A stretch of 64,000 bases of DNA from Deinococcus ficus (GTDB lineage Bacteria > Deinococcota > Deinococci > Deinococcales > Deinococcaceae), in NCBI RefSeq assembly GCF_003444775.1, contig NZ_CP021081.1:2423501-2487500 (forward strand), given 5' to 3'. Position numbers and translations under genes: made by a program. Within the stretch, counting starts at the first letter, position 1. Each line of letters starts with the position of its first letter. Below the pieces are notes generated by a model. The model saw only the letters and a program-made list of their open reading frames with translations. It made no database searches and had not been told where the DNA came from. Of this stretch, positions 46,413-58,574 are shown piece by piece.

Positions 46413-47882
46413 ATGCACGAGGCGCACGCGGAGATGTACCTGCTGGTGGCGGGGGTGCTGCTGATCACCAGTCTGGTGGTGGGGCGGATCGGGGGCCGGC
46501 TGGGCATCCCGGGCCTGCTGCTGTTTCTGGGGGTGGGCATGCTGGCCGGGTCGGACGGGCTGGGCATTCAGTTCAGCGATTACCGCCTCGCGCAGACCTT
46601 GGGCACGGTGGCGCTGGCGTTCATCCTGTTCCAGGGGGGCCTGAGCACCGCCTGGGGGCACACCCGGCCGGTGGTGAAGATGGGCCTGAGCCTGGCCACG
46701 CTGGGCGTGCTGGTCACGGCGGGTGTCATGGCGGCGTTCGTGCACTTCGTGTTCGGGTGGGCGTGGCTGCCGGCGTGGCTGCTGGGCGCGATCGTGAGCA
46801 GCACCGACGCCAGCGCCGTGTTCAGCGTCCTCAAGGAGCGCGCCCTGGGCCTGAGGGGCCACGTGGCGCCGCTGCTGGAGTTCGAGTCCGGCGGGAACGA
46901 CCCGATGGCGGTGTTCCTCACGGTGGGGATTCTGGAACTGATCGCGCACCCGGGCGCGGGCGTGCTGAGCATCCTGCCACTGTTCCTCAAGCAGATGATC
47001 CTGGGCGCGATGCTGGGCGTGGTGCTGGGCCGCGCGGCGCTGTGGGCGCTGAGCCGCATGGAACTGCAGTTCGAGGGCCTGTACTCGGTGCTGAGCCTCG
47101 CGCTGGCCCTGACGATCTTCAGCGCCACGGCCGTCGCGGGCGGCAGCGGGTTCCTGGCGATCTACATCGCCGGGGTGATCCTCGGGAACGCCGAGTTCAT
47201 CCACAAGCGCTCCCTGATGGCCTTTCACGACGGCGTGGCGTGGATCATGCAGGTGGCGATGTTCCTCACGCTGGGCCTGCTCGTCAACCCGCACGAACTG
47301 CTGCCCACCGCCGGCCTGGCGCTGGCGTGCGCGCTGGTGCTGGTGTTCGTGGCCCGGCCGCTCAGCGTGCACCTGGGCCTCGCCCTGAGCGGCATGCCGC
47401 TGCCCGAACGGCACATGGTCGCCTGGGTGGGCCTGCGGGGCGCGGTGCCCATCGTGCTGGCGACCTTCCCGCTGGTGGCGGGCGTGCCGCAGGCGCAGAC
47501 GCTGTTCAACATCGTGTTCTTCACCGTGCTGACCAGCGTGCTGATCCAGGGCACCACCCTCGCCCGGGTCGCGCGGCTGCTGGGCGTGCAGCAGGACCTC
47601 CCCGCGCCGCGGCACTACCCGATCTCGTTCACGCCCACCGGGCACAGCAAGAACGCCATGATCGAGGTGCACGTCGCCCCCGGCAGCGCCGCCGACGGCC
47701 TGCGCATCATGGACCTGAAACTCTCCCCGGAAACGCTGGTGCTGCTCGTGGACCGCGCCGGCGAGTACCTGATGCCCAAGGGCCCCACCCTGCTGCAGGC
47801 CGGGGACACGCTGCTGGTCCTGGCCGATCCGGACGGCCAGGGGGAAGTCCGCGCGAAGCTGGGCCGCCCGGCCCGCCCCTGA
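46413..47882 (+). CDS. Cation/proton antiporter, CPA1 (NhaP2/CvrA-like)
   Basis: A 489-residue K+ or Na+/H+ antiporter. About 12-13 helices (residues 1-400), with the ion-binding region [17 protein letters not shown] and [15 protein letters not shown], and [22 protein letters not shown]-terminal RCK_C domain (~415-485, [20 protein letters not shown]) suggests cytosolic regulation as in CvrA. Divergent from khtTU, so two efflux systems share one intergenic space. No clear SD; the ATG used is the first. Confidence 0.9.
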   Translation: MHEAHAEMYLLVAGVLLITSLVVGRIGGRLGIPGLLLFLGVGMLAGSDGLGIQFSDYRLAQTLGTVALAFILFQGGLSTAWGHTRPVVKMGLSLATLGVLVTAGVMAAFVHFVFGWAWLPAWLLGAIVSSTDASAVFSVLKERALGLRGHVAPLLEFESGGNDPMAVFLTVGILELIAHPGAGVLSILPLFLKQMILGAMLGVVLGRAALWALSRMELQFEGLYSVLSLALALTIFSATAVAGGSGFLAIYIAGVILGNAEFIHKRSLMAFHDGVAWIMQVAMFLTLGLLVNPHELLPTAGLALACALVLVFVARPLSVHLGLALSGMPLPERHMVAWVGLRGAVPIVLATFPLVAGVPQAQTLFNIVFFTVLTSVLIQGTTLARVARLLGVQQDLPAPRHYPISFTPTGHSKNAMIEVHVAPGSAADGLRIMDLKLSPETLVLLVDRAGEYLMPKGPTLLQAGDTLLVLADPDGQGEVRAKLGRPARP

Positions 47883-47949
47883 ACGCACCCGGCCGCGGGA
47901 CGTCTGCCCTGCACAGACACCGGGCCGCCCCCGGAACGGGCGGGGGTGT

Positions 47950-47955
47950 TAGCGT
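47950..47955 (+). promoter_or_regulatory. Leaderless -10 of glyA
   Basis: TAGCGT, then GGTCATC (7 nt), then ATG. Confidence 0.65.
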
Positions 47956-47962
47956 GGTCATC

Positions 47963-49189
<1,227 letters not shown>

Positions 49190-49213
49190 ACAGGGGCAAA
49201 GGCAGGACACGAT

Positions 49214-49241
49214 CAGGCCGGGCGCAGTGGCGCCCGGCCTG
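49214..49241. terminator. Hairpin after glyA
   Basis: A perfect 12-bp stem CAGGCCGGGCGC/GCGCCCGGCCTG with a 4-nt loop, between convergent genes. Confidence 0.75.
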
Positions 49242-49259
49242 CACACTTGACTTTGAGGA

Positions 49260-49922
49260 TCAGGTCATCAGTTTCCGTGCGGCGGCCACGGCCCGCAGCA
49301 GGTTCAGCGCGTGGTAGCCGAAGTACAGCGTCATGAGGGCCGGGCCCCAGCTTGGGGTCTGGAGGAAGGCCCGCACTGGCCCGAACCCCTCGGTGGCCAG
49401 GGTGTGCAGCAGGCCGGCCAGCATGAGGAGCGCGACCAGGGTGATGGGCTTGAGGGTCCAGAACAGGGCCGCGCGGGCGGCCGCGTGCAGGGCGGGACGT
49501 GAGAGCAGCCGCCAGCGAAGCAGTACTGCCGTCAGCAGGCCCAGGATCACGCCCAGCAGCAGGGCCTGGACCGCCTCGCCCCGGATCAGATCCGTGAGGC
49601 CGACGCACAGCACCCCACACAGAAATGCGCTGTCCTCTATCAGGGCTGCCCGCAGCCCTGGCCAGCCCGCGGCATACCCGGACGGCAGCAGGGCTGCCTC
49701 GCGGCGGGTGAGGTGCGCGCGGCGCAGGGCACGGTTCACGGTATGCGGGTCGCCCCAGGTCGTCTGGAGGCCTGCGTCGGGTTCGCCGGCGTCCAGCGCG
49801 TCGTGCTGGTGCGTGAGGTACTCGGTCTGGACCCGCGCCGCCGCTTCCGGCGTCAGACCGTGCGTGGCGATGTCCAGCCAGTGCCGGTCGGCCGGGGTCC
49901 GGGCTTCGGCGGGCGGGGTCAT
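49260..49922 (-). CDS. HAAS-like domain membrane protein
   Basis: A 220-residue protein. The N-terminal ~90 residues (TPEAAARVQTEYLTHQHDAL, then NRALRRAHLTRREA) resemble the HAAS/permease-prefix domain that often follows PadR regulators. The rest contains about four to five helices (for example VQALLLGVILGLLTAVLLRW). No ABC or enzyme motif. The ATG at 49922 overlaps the padR stop (ATGA). It is probably the PadR-controlled effector; function unknown. Confidence 0.75.
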   Translation of the reverse strand: MTPPAEARTPADRHWLDIATHGLTPEAAARVQTEYLTHQHDALDAGEPDAGLQTTWGDPHTVNRALRRAHLTRREAALLPSGYAAGWPGLRAALIEDSAFLCGVLCVGLTDLIRGEAVQALLLGVILGLLTAVLLRWRLLSRPALHAAARAALFWTLKPITLVALLMLAGLLHTLATEGFGPVRAFLQTPSWGPALMTLYFGYHALNLLRAVAAARKLMT

Positions 49923-50236
49923 GTGTGCCCTCCGGCCAGGACCGACTGCACGGCCTGCACCTGGGTGTGCCATTCGCTGCGGGCGCGGCCCAGCTCCCTG
50001 TGGCCAGCCTCGGTGAGCCTGTACTCGCGGCGGGTGCGGCCGCCGGCGTTGACCTCGGTGCTGCTCAGCAGGCCGTCTTTTTCCAGCAGGTGCAGGGCGG
50101 GGTACAGGTTGCCTTCCTTGGCGCCCAGCACGCCGGCCGAGCGGGTTTTGATGGCCTGGGCGATGGCGTAGCCGTGTTCGGGCTGGCGTTCCAGCACGCT
50201 GAGGATCAGCAGGCGGAGCTGGGCTTTCTGGTTCAC
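49919..50236 (-). CDS. PadR-family transcriptional regulator
   Basis: A 105-residue winged-helix repressor. RLLILSVLERQPEHGYAIAQ, AKEGNLYPALHLLEKDGLLS and RRREYRLT-type sequence (TRREYRLTEAGHREL) are the PadR signature. GTG start, 6 nt after TAAAAT (leaderless). Co-translated with the HAAS membrane protein. Likely autoregulated through a site in the AT-rich upstream region. Confidence 0.93.
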   Translation of the reverse strand: MNQKAQLRLLILSVLERQPEHGYAIAQAIKTRSAGVLGAKEGNLYPALHLLEKDGLLSSTEVNAGGRTRREYRLTEAGHRELGRARSEWHTQVQAVQSVLAGGHT

Positions 50237-50242
50237 CCCCGA

Positions 50243-50248
50243 ATTTTA
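50243..50248 (-). promoter_or_regulatory. Leaderless -10 of padR
   Basis: TAAAAT, then TCGGGG (6 nt), then GTG. Confidence 0.7.
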
Positions 50249-50258
50249 CCTATAAATT

Positions 50259-50268
50259 CAATGCATTG
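50259..50268. promoter_or_regulatory. Candidate PadR operator palindrome
   Basis: CAATGCATTG, a perfect 10-nt palindrome in an unusually AT-rich stretch, 11 nt upstream of the padR -10, between padR and the divergent peptidase. Confidence 0.35.
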
Positions 50269-50320
50269 CGAATCGAATTGTGGCCACCAGATCTCAGCTC
50301 GGCTCCTGAACAGTCACCCC

Positions 50321-50326
50321 TACACT
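50321..50326 (+). promoter_or_regulatory. Leaderless -10 of S9 peptidase
   Basis: TACACT, then GGGGC (5 nt), then ATG. Confidence 0.65.
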
Positions 50327-50331
50327 GGGGC

Positions 50332-52161
50332 ATGCCTGAACGCATTTCGCTGGAGGCACTGGCGGCGCTGCCGTCCGTGCAGGGGGTGACCGTCTCGCAC
50401 GCCGGGGATCAGGTGGCGTTCTACGCCGACTGGACCGGCCGGTTCGAGCTGTACGTGCAGAACCTGCGGACCGGGGAACGCCGGCAGCTCACGGACGGGC
50501 AGGCGCCGAAGGCGATCCGGGCGGGGTTCGTGTGGAGCCGCGACGACCGGCGCATCTACTTCAGCCGGGACGAGAACGGTGACGAGCGGCAGGCGATGTT
50601 CGAGCTGGACGTGAAGGGTGGGGGCGTGCGGGCGCTGCAGCACGACCCGCAGAGCATGGATTACGTGGTGGACGTTCACCCGGACGGGGGGCGGCTGCTG
50701 GTGAACAGCACGCGGGGCGGCATGATGAACGTGCACCTGTACGACCTGACCCGCGAGGGCCCGGACGCCTGGACGGCCCTGACCACGCTGGGGAACGCCA
50801 CGATGGCGGGCGGGTTCAGCCCGGACGGGTCGCGCCTGACCGTGACCACGAACGAGAGTGCGGACCTGCGGAACACCGACGGGTACGTCCTGGGCTCGGA
50901 CGGAAGCGGGTGGCGCCGGGTGTGGCACGTGCAGGAAGGCAGCCGCGACAGCCTGGGCGACTGGCACCCGGACGGAAAGCACGTGGCGGTGAGCAGTGAC
51001 GCCAGCGGGGCCGGGCGGGTGGGGCTGCTGAACGTGGACAGTGGGGAGGTGCGCTGGTTCACGCCGGAAGGCGGTCCGGACGAGACGCCGGGGCGGTTCT
51101 CGCCGGACGGCCGGTGGCTGAGCGTGATCCGGAACGTGGACAGCACCCTCACGCCCGTGCTGTACGACACGCGCACCGGGGAGGGCCGGGTGCTGAACCT
51201 GCCCGCGGGGGTGGCGACCGGGTCGGCGTTCGCGCTGGACGGGCGGGCGCTGGTAATCACGCAGGGCACCACGACCACGCGCATGCAGACGCTGCTGTAC
51301 GACCTGGCGTCGGACACGGCCGGGGTGCTGCTGCCCGCCGAGTACGGGGACGTGAACCCGGCGGATTTCGTGCCCGGCGAGTACGTGCGTTACCCCACCA
51401 CGGACGGCCTGACCGTGCCGGCCATCCTGTACCGGCCGCGGGACCTGGACCCGGGCCGGCGGTACCCGGCGCTGGTGCACGTGCACGGCGGCCCGACCGC
51501 GCAGTTCTTCCGGATGTTCGACCCGCACGCGCAGTTCCTGGCGGACCGGGGGTACCTGGTGCTGTGCCCGAACATCCGCGGCAGCACCGGGTACGGCGTG
51601 GCCTGGCGGGACGCGAACCTGCTGGACTGGGGCGGCCGGGACCTGGCGGACGTGGCGGCCGGCGCGGCGTATCTGAAGTCCCTGCCGGAGGTGGACCCGG
51701 AGCGCCTGGGCATCTTCGGCGGGAGTTTCGGCGGGTACATGAGTTACCTCGCGCCGGTGAAGTACCCGGACCTGTTCCGGGTGAGCGTGCCGATCGTGGG
51801 CATCAGCGACCTGCGGCAGCTGCACGAGGACAACAGCCGCGTGATGCCGCAACTGGGGTATTACTTCCGCACCATGATGGGCGACCCGGAGGAGAACGCG
51901 GCGCTCTGGGCGGACCGGAGCGCCGTGACGCACGCCGCGCACTTAAAGGCGCACATGTTCATGATGCACGGTACGAACGACCCGCGCTGCCCGGTGAATC
52001 AGGCGCGCGGGTTCCGGGACGCGCTGGTCGCCGGCGGGAAGCGGGAGGGCGAGCACTTCGAGTACGTGGAGTTCGGGGATGAGGGGCACGGCTCGGCGGA
52101 CATCGCCGGGAAGACCCGCAGTTACCGCCTGATGGCGGAGTACTTCGCCCGGCACCTGTAA
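50332..52161 (+). CDS. S9 family prolyl oligopeptidase-like serine peptidase
   Basis: A 609-residue acylaminoacyl-peptidase/DPP-like enzyme. A seven-bladed beta-propeller (residues ~20-345, with repeats such as GFSPDGSRLTVTTNES and RFSPDGRWLSVIRN) gates an alpha/beta-hydrolase domain. Catalytic residues: Ser in GIFGGSFGGYMSYL, Asp in HGTNDPRCP, His in DEGHGSADI. No signal peptide, so cytosolic. Divergent from the PadR operon. Confidence 0.93.
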   Translation: MPERISLEALAALPSVQGVTVSHAGDQVAFYADWTGRFELYVQNLRTGERRQLTDGQAPKAIRAGFVWSRDDRRIYFSRDENGDERQAMFELDVKGGGVRALQHDPQSMDYVVDVHPDGGRLLVNSTRGGMMNVHLYDLTREGPDAWTALTTLGNATMAGGFSPDGSRLTVTTNESADLRNTDGYVLGSDGSGWRRVWHVQEGSRDSLGDWHPDGKHVAVSSDASGAGRVGLLNVDSGEVRWFTPEGGPDETPGRFSPDGRWLSVIRNVDSTLTPVLYDTRTGEGRVLNLPAGVATGSAFALDGRALVITQGTTTTRMQTLLYDLASDTAGVLLPAEYGDVNPADFVPGEYVRYPTTDGLTVPAILYRPRDLDPGRRYPALVHVHGGPTAQFFRMFDPHAQFLADRGYLVLCPNIRGSTGYGVAWRDANLLDWGGRDLADVAAGAAYLKSLPEVDPERLGIFGGSFGGYMSYLAPVKYPDLFRVSVPIVGISDLRQLHEDNSRVMPQLGYYFRTMMGDPEENAALWADRSAVTHAAHLKAHMFMMHGTNDPRCPVNQARGFRDALVAGGKREGEHFEYVEFGDEGHGSADIAGKTRSYRLMAEYFARHL

Positions 52162-52175
52162 GGCTGACCGGGATG

Positions 52176-52200
52176 GGCCCGGCTGATCTCCCGCCGGGCC
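52176..52200. terminator. Convergent hairpin
   Basis: An 8-bp stem GGCCCGGC/GCCGGGCC with a 9-nt loop between the peptidase and the 85-residue gene. Confidence 0.55.
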
Positions 52201-52210
52201 TGAGGCGGGG

Positions 52211-52468
52211 TCAGCGGCGGCGGGCGGCGCGGTCGGCGTCCCGCTGCGCTTCCTCCTGCGCGCGGACCTGTTCCTGCCGGCGCCGTTCCTGCGCCCAGCC
52301 GTAGGAGCGCACGGCATCCACGGTGAACCACACGGCCAGCACGCCCGCCAGGGCGCCCCAGATCAGGCTGCCGCGGGAGAACGCGACGAAGGCCAGCGCG
52401 GCGCACGCCAGCGCCAGGAGGAGACTGCCCGCAAACACGACATGGGGGGGAACGCGACGGCCGAACAT
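52211..52468 (-). CDS. Small two-helix membrane protein, unknown
   Basis: An 85-residue protein with two hydrophobic helices (VVFAGSLLLALACAALAFVA and LIWGALAGVLAVWFTVDAV), then a highly charged Arg/Gln/Glu coiled C-terminus (QERRRQEQVRAQEEAQRDAD). I do not recognise it. Its start is supported by TAAGGT 6 nt before the ATG. Confidence 0.72.
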   Translation of the reverse strand: MFGRRVPPHVVFAGSLLLALACAALAFVAFSRGSLIWGALAGVLAVWFTVDAVRSYGWAQERRRQEQVRAQEEAQRDADRAARRR

Positions 52469-52474
52469 GCCCTC

Positions 52475-52480
52475 ACCTTA
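52475..52480 (-). promoter_or_regulatory. Leaderless -10 of 85-residue gene
   Basis: TAAGGT, then GAGGGC (6 nt), then ATG. Confidence 0.55.
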
Positions 52481-52496
52481 CCGCCTGGAACGCGGC

Positions 52497-52817
52497 CTAG
52501 CTGTGGTCGGGTTCCAGGCTCCTGCGCAGCCACTCCTGGAAGTCGCTGTTCGCGCGGTCGTACTGCAGGGCGATGATCTCGGGGACCTCGTAGGAGTGGA
52601 GCTCGCGGATGCGGGCTTCGAGGTCGGGGTACTTTTCCCCGCTGGTCTTGATGACCAGCATGCTTTCGGGGTCCTCGGCGACGTCGCCGTGCCAGCGGTA
52701 CACGCTCTGCAACCCGCCGATGATGTTCACGCAGCCGGCCAGCCGTTCCTGAACGAGCGTCCGAGCAAGGGCCGGAGCACGCTCCGGAGGAACCGTAACC
52801 AGCACGACCAATGACAT
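52497..52817 (-). CDS. cutA: Divalent cation tolerance protein CutA
   Basis: A 106-residue CutA1, a trimeric PII-like fold linked to copper and other metal tolerance. The motif LVQERLAGCVNIIGGLQSVY and later KTSGEKYPDLEARIRELHSY match the family, including the buried Cys and the aromatic near position 60 (YRWHGDV). TATGCT lies 9 nt upstream of the ATG, a near-leaderless start. Ends 28 nt before the small membrane gene. Confidence 0.95.
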   Translation of the reverse strand: MSLVVLVTVPPERAPALARTLVQERLAGCVNIIGGLQSVYRWHGDVAEDPESMLVIKTSGEKYPDLEARIRELHSYEVPEIIALQYDRANSDFQEWLRRSLEPDHS

Positions 52818-52940
52818 AGTGCCCGCAGCATAGCGTCCCGCCTGCCGGGCACAGTAGCTCCCCGCAATTCATTGAATGGCCGCTGGAAAACGTAAACAAA
52901 TGCGCAATTTGCTTCTCGCGGCCGCGTCCGCCTCAGGTGT

Positions 52941-52946
52941 TACCCT
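52941..52946 (+). promoter_or_regulatory. Leaderless -10 of LapA-like gene
   Basis: TACCCT, then CGGACC (6 nt), then ATG. Confidence 0.65.
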
Positions 52947-52952
52947 CGGACC

Positions 52953-53393
52953 ATGCGGACTGCCGTCCTGATCGTCATTCTGGCCATCCTGGCCGTCTTC
53001 GCGTGGCTGAACCGCTTCGCGCTGATGTTCCCCCACACCCTCGACCTGGGCTTCATCGTGTACAAGGGCGTGCCGCTGGGCCTGATCCTGCTACTCACCG
53101 GAATCGCCGTGAGCCTGCTGTTCTACTTCTGGGCGGGCGTGCGCGGCCTGCGCGCCCAGGCCGACAGCGCCAAGCTGCTGCGCGACATGGAAGCCCTGCG
53201 CGCCAGCCTGGACAGCGCCGAGGGCAGCCGCTTCCAGCAGCTTCAGGCGCACATCGACAATCGCATCAACGCGCTGGGCAGCGGCACCAGCCCGGACGTC
53301 ACTGCCCTGAACGCCCGCATGGACGCCCTGCAGCGCGACGTGACCCTGCAACTCGACCAGCTTGACGACTACCTCAAGCGCAAGCTCGGTTGA
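52953..53393 (+). CDS. LapA-domain membrane protein
   Basis: A 146-residue protein. Two N-terminal helices ([20 protein letters not shown] and [19 protein letters not shown]) form a LapA/DUF1049-type hairpin, followed by a ~90-residue coiled coil ([20 protein letters not shown]). In E. coli LapA works with LapB on lipopolysaccharide control. Deinococcus lacks classical LPS, so the role here is unknown. Stands alone upstream of accDA. Confidence 0.8.
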   Translation: MRTAVLIVILAILAVFAWLNRFALMFPHTLDLGFIVYKGVPLGLILLLTGIAVSLLFYFWAGVRGLRAQADSAKLLRDMEALRASLDSAEGSRFQQLQAHIDNRINALGSGTSPDVTALNARMDALQRDVTLQLDQLDDYLKRKLG

Positions 53394-53513
53394 GTCTCCC
53401 CTCCCGGCCGCCCGCTCCAGCCTGGCTGGGCGGGCGGTCTGTGCTGGGCCGGGCCGGCCCTCCCCTGTGCAGGCCGTTGTGAACCCAGTCCAGAACGCCC
53501 GGGGACAGGCGCC

Positions 53514-53519
53514 TAGAAT
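53514..53519 (+). promoter_or_regulatory. -10 of accDA operon
   Basis: TAGAAT, 10 nt before the accD ATG, giving a leader of only about 3-4 nt. Confidence 0.6.
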
Positions 53520-53529
53520 GCGCGGAGTC

Positions 53530-54386
<857 letters not shown>

Positions 54387-54390
<4 letters not shown>

Positions 54391-55349
54391 CCGCGGCCGA
54401 CACGCTGAGGGAACTGGAAACGCGCCTGCGTGACCTGGAAGCGACCGCCGGGAAGGCCGGTCCGGAATCCGCCGCTGCCCTGGGCCCGGCCATCGAGGCG
54501 CTGCGCTCGGAAGTGGGCCGCCTGCGCGCCGAGAGCGGCACCGGGATGGGCCGCTGGGAGCGGGTGCAGCTCGCCCGCGCGCAGGGCCGGCCCACCGCGC
54601 TGGACTACGTGGAGCGGCTGTGCACCGAGTTCCACGAGCTGCACGGCGACCGCCGCTACGCCGACGACCCCGCCCTGATCGGCGGGCCGGCCCGCTGGAA
54701 CGGGGAGCCGGTCATGCTGCTGCTGCAGCAGAAGGGCCGGGACACCAAGAGCAAGATCAAACGCCGCTTCGGCAGCGCGAACCCGGAAGGGTACCGCAAG
54801 GCCGTGCGCCTGATGGACCTGGCGGACAAGTTCGGGCTGCCGGTGGTGGCGCTGGTGGACACGCAGGGCGCCTACCCGGGCCTGGAGGCCGAGGAACGCG
54901 GGCAGGGCTGGGCGATCGCGGAGAGCATCCGCCGCATGCTGAACCTGCGCGTGCCGGTGGTGAGCGTCGTGATCGGCGAGGGCGGGTCCGGCGGGGCACT
55001 GGCGGTGGGCGTGGGCAACCGCGTGCTGATCCAGGAGAACGCCTGGTACAGCGTGATCTCCCCGGAAGGCGCGGCCAGCATCATCTGGAAGGACGCCACC
55101 AAGGCCCCCCTGGCCGCCGAGGCCCTGAAGCTGACGGCGCCGGACCTGCTGGAGATGGGCATTGTGGAGGAGGTCATCGCGGAACCGGCGGGCGGCGCGC
55201 ACCTGGACATGGACGGGGCCGCCCGGGCGGTGGGCGAGGCGGTGAGCCGCCACCTGCAGGAGCTCGCGGGCCTGAACGCCGAGGAGCTGCTGCGGCAGCG
55301 CCACGACCGCTTCCGGGCGCTGGGGGCGTACACCGAGACCGATGCCTGA
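54387..55349 (+). CDS. accA: Acetyl-CoA carboxylase carboxyltransferase alpha
   Basis: A 320-residue alpha subunit, partner of Acc[40 protein letters not shown] and [19 protein letters not shown] are family motifs. The N-terminal helix pair (~1-55) mediates assembly. ATG inside the accD stop. The stop lies 8 nt into the next gene. Confidence 0.97.
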
Positions 55350-55839
55350 GCCCGCTGCACCCGGGCGGCCGCTGCGGGTGCTGGCGCTGTGCTTGGGGAA
55401 CATCTGCCGCAGCCCGCTGGCCGAGGCGCTGGTGCGCCGGGAGCTGGCTGCGGCGGGTGTGCCGGCCGTGGTGGACAGCGCCGGCACCGCCGACTGGAAC
55501 GTGGGCCGTCCGGCCGACCCGCGCAGCCGGGAGGTAGCGCAGCGACACGGCCTGGATCTGGGCGGGCGTGCGCGGCAGCTGACCCGGCAGGATGTTCAGG
55601 CGTTCGACGTGATCCTGGCGATGGACGCCATCAACGCCCAGGATGCCCGAGCCCTGGTGGCGCAGGCGGGCGGTGCGGCGGCCCGCGTGCACCTGATGCG
55701 CGAGTGGGATCCGGAGGCCCCTGGTGCGGACGTCCCGGACCCGTACTACGGCGGCGCGGAGGGGTTCGAGGACGTGTACCGCATGCTGGAACGCAGCGCC
55801 TGGGGCTTCGCGCAGGCGATGCGGCCGCCGGGCCCCTGA
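55342..55839 (+). CDS. Low-molecular-weight protein tyrosine phosphatase
   Basis: A 165-residue LMW-PTP (arsenate-reductase-like family). P-loop [13 protein letters not shown] (C-x5-R-S) and general-acid DPYYGG are complete. The first ATG overlaps accA by 8 nt, giving an operon link to fatty-acid initiation. Could dephosphorylate phosphotyrosine or phospho-arginine; the substrate is unproven. Strong terminator follows. Confidence 0.93.
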   Translation: MPEPAAPGRPLRVLALCLGNICRSPLAEALVRRELAAAGVPAVVDSAGTADWNVGRPADPRSREVAQRHGLDLGGRARQLTRQDVQAFDVILAMDAINAQDARALVAQAGGAAARVHLMREWDPEAPGADVPDPYYGGAEGFEDVYRMLERSAWGFAQAMRPPGP

Positions 55840-55852
55840 GCAACATGGAGAA

Positions 55853-55881
55853 GCACCCCCGCCCGTGCTGGGCGGGGGTGC
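55853..55881. terminator. Terminator after accDA-phosphatase operon
   Basis: A perfect 12-bp stem GCACCCCCGCCC/GGGCGGGGGTGC with loop GTGCT, then ATTGTTGT. Lies between convergent operon and ddrO. Confidence 0.85.
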
Positions 55882-55899
55882 ATTGTTGTGATCCTGGGG

Positions 55900-56289
<390 letters not shown>

Positions 56290-56395
56290 ATTCACCTCCT
56301 GGGCTGCGGCTTGGCCTCTGATTTCCTGCCTGGGGGGCGGGCGCGGGGTCATTTCCGGCGTTTGCCTGTGGGCAGAATCGGGCAGCCTTGATTGG

Positions 56396-56424
56396 AGTGT
56401 AACACCGCCCTCCAGTACGGTCAA
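56396..56424 (-). promoter_or_regulatory. ddrO promoter
   Basis: TTGACC (-35), a 17-nt spacer and TACACT (-10). Leader of about 100 nt before the ddrO ATG. Confidence 0.8.
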
Positions 56425-56431
56425 TACAGAA
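56415..56431 (-). promoter_or_regulatory. Degenerate RDRM-like site
   Basis: TTCTGT-ATTGA-CCGTAC overlaps the ddrO -35. Compared with TTAYGT-N5-ACRTAA it matches 9 of 12 half-site positions. Weak on sequence, strong on position. Confidence 0.4.
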
Positions 56432-56447
56432 TGCTCTTCTTTCCTTC

Positions 56448-56476
56448 TTGCCTCCCCGGAGGCGATCTGCTACCAT
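56448..56476 (+). promoter_or_regulatory. Promoter of 83-residue gene
   Basis: TTGCCT, a 17-nt spacer and TACCAT. Divergent from ddrO, with the RDRM-like site between the two -35 elements. Confidence 0.6.
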
Positions 56477-56571
56477 CGTAATCAAGAAGGCCTTTTCAAC
56501 TCGAATGCTCTCCTGCACGCCAGAAACCGGCGTCTTTCCCCTCGCAGCCCACCGGCTGGAAGGAGCACCTC

Positions 56572-56823
56572 ATGCGCGCCCTGGACACCATCGCCGAAAG
56601 CATCCGCCTCGGTTCCGCCCACCCCACCAAGATCCTGAACACCCTGATCGAGGTCGAGAACGAGGGCGGCCTGGGCGCCGTGCGCCGCATCGAACGCCAG
56701 CTCTCCCTGGGCACCGCCGCCCTGCGCCAGCGCCAGCACCCGCATGCCGACCTCTCCCAGACCTGGCTGGGCGCCGCCCGCGCCTACCTGATCACCCAGG
56801 CCGAACGCAAGCACGCCGTGTGA
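56572..56823 (+). CDS. 83-residue protein of unknown function
   Basis: A basic, mostly helical protein (MRALDTIAESIRLGSAHPTK, then ILNTLIEVENEGGLGAVRRI) without signal peptide, Cys or known motif. Repeated Arg/Gln/Ala heptad-like stretches suggest short helices. A good AAGGAG SD lies 7 nt before the ATG, with a recognisable promoter 90 nt upstream. Divergent from ddrO and possibly co-controlled. Not recognised. Confidence 0.75.
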   Translation: MRALDTIAESIRLGSAHPTKILNTLIEVENEGGLGAVRRIERQLSLGTAALRQRQHPHADLSQTWLGAARAYLITQAERKHAV

Positions 56824-56865
56824 CACCCGCGGGCCCCGGCCCACGGCCCGCCGCAGGGGGAGTCC

Positions 56866-56991
56866 ATGCCCAGCACGTCCCCACCCGCCCCAAGTGAACC
56901 GCCCCGGCCGCCGCTCCCTCGCCCCCCGCTGAGCCTGACCCCACCCCCGGCGGGACCGGGAAGAGGAAAACCTGCTCTCCAGCTGCCCTAG
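56866..56991 (+). CDS. 41-residue proline-rich ORF
   Basis: MPSTSPPAPSEPPRPPLPRP and on: 17 of 41 residues are Pro. GGGGGAG lies 3-4 nt before the ATG. It starts 42 nt after the 83-residue gene and ends 4 nt before a terminator stem. Its operon position and SD suggest a real small gene; composition bias leaves room for chance. Confidence 0.45.
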   Translation: MPSTSPPAPSEPPRPPLPRPPLSLTPPPAGPGRGKPALQLP

Positions 56992-56995
56992 GCGA

Positions 56996-57025
56996 GCAAG
57001 GCCCGGACGGAATGTCCGGGCCTGC
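56996..57025. terminator. Bidirectional hairpin
   Basis: GCAAGGCCCGGAC pairs with GTCCGGGCCTGC (near-perfect, one A bulged/mismatched), then GGCTTTG on plus. Shared with the convergent M32 gene. Confidence 0.7.
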
Positions 57026-57039
57026 GGCTTTGCGCCTGC

Positions 57040-58521
<1,482 letters not shown>

Positions 58522-58527
58522 GCCCAC

Positions 58528-58533
58528 AGCCTA
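58528..58533 (-). promoter_or_regulatory. Leaderless -10 of M32 carboxypeptidase
   Basis: TAGGCT, then GTGGGC (6 nt), then ATG. Confidence 0.65.
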
Positions 58534-58574
58534 CGGTGACCCGCGCCGGGGTCCGCCATCTGGCCTACCCGGCG

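Noticed and set aside
52885..52905. Possible RDRM near the LapA-like gene (AACGTAAAC)
   Set aside because: One half-site (TTACGT on the minus strand) is perfect but the partner half (AGCGGC) does not fit ACRTAA.
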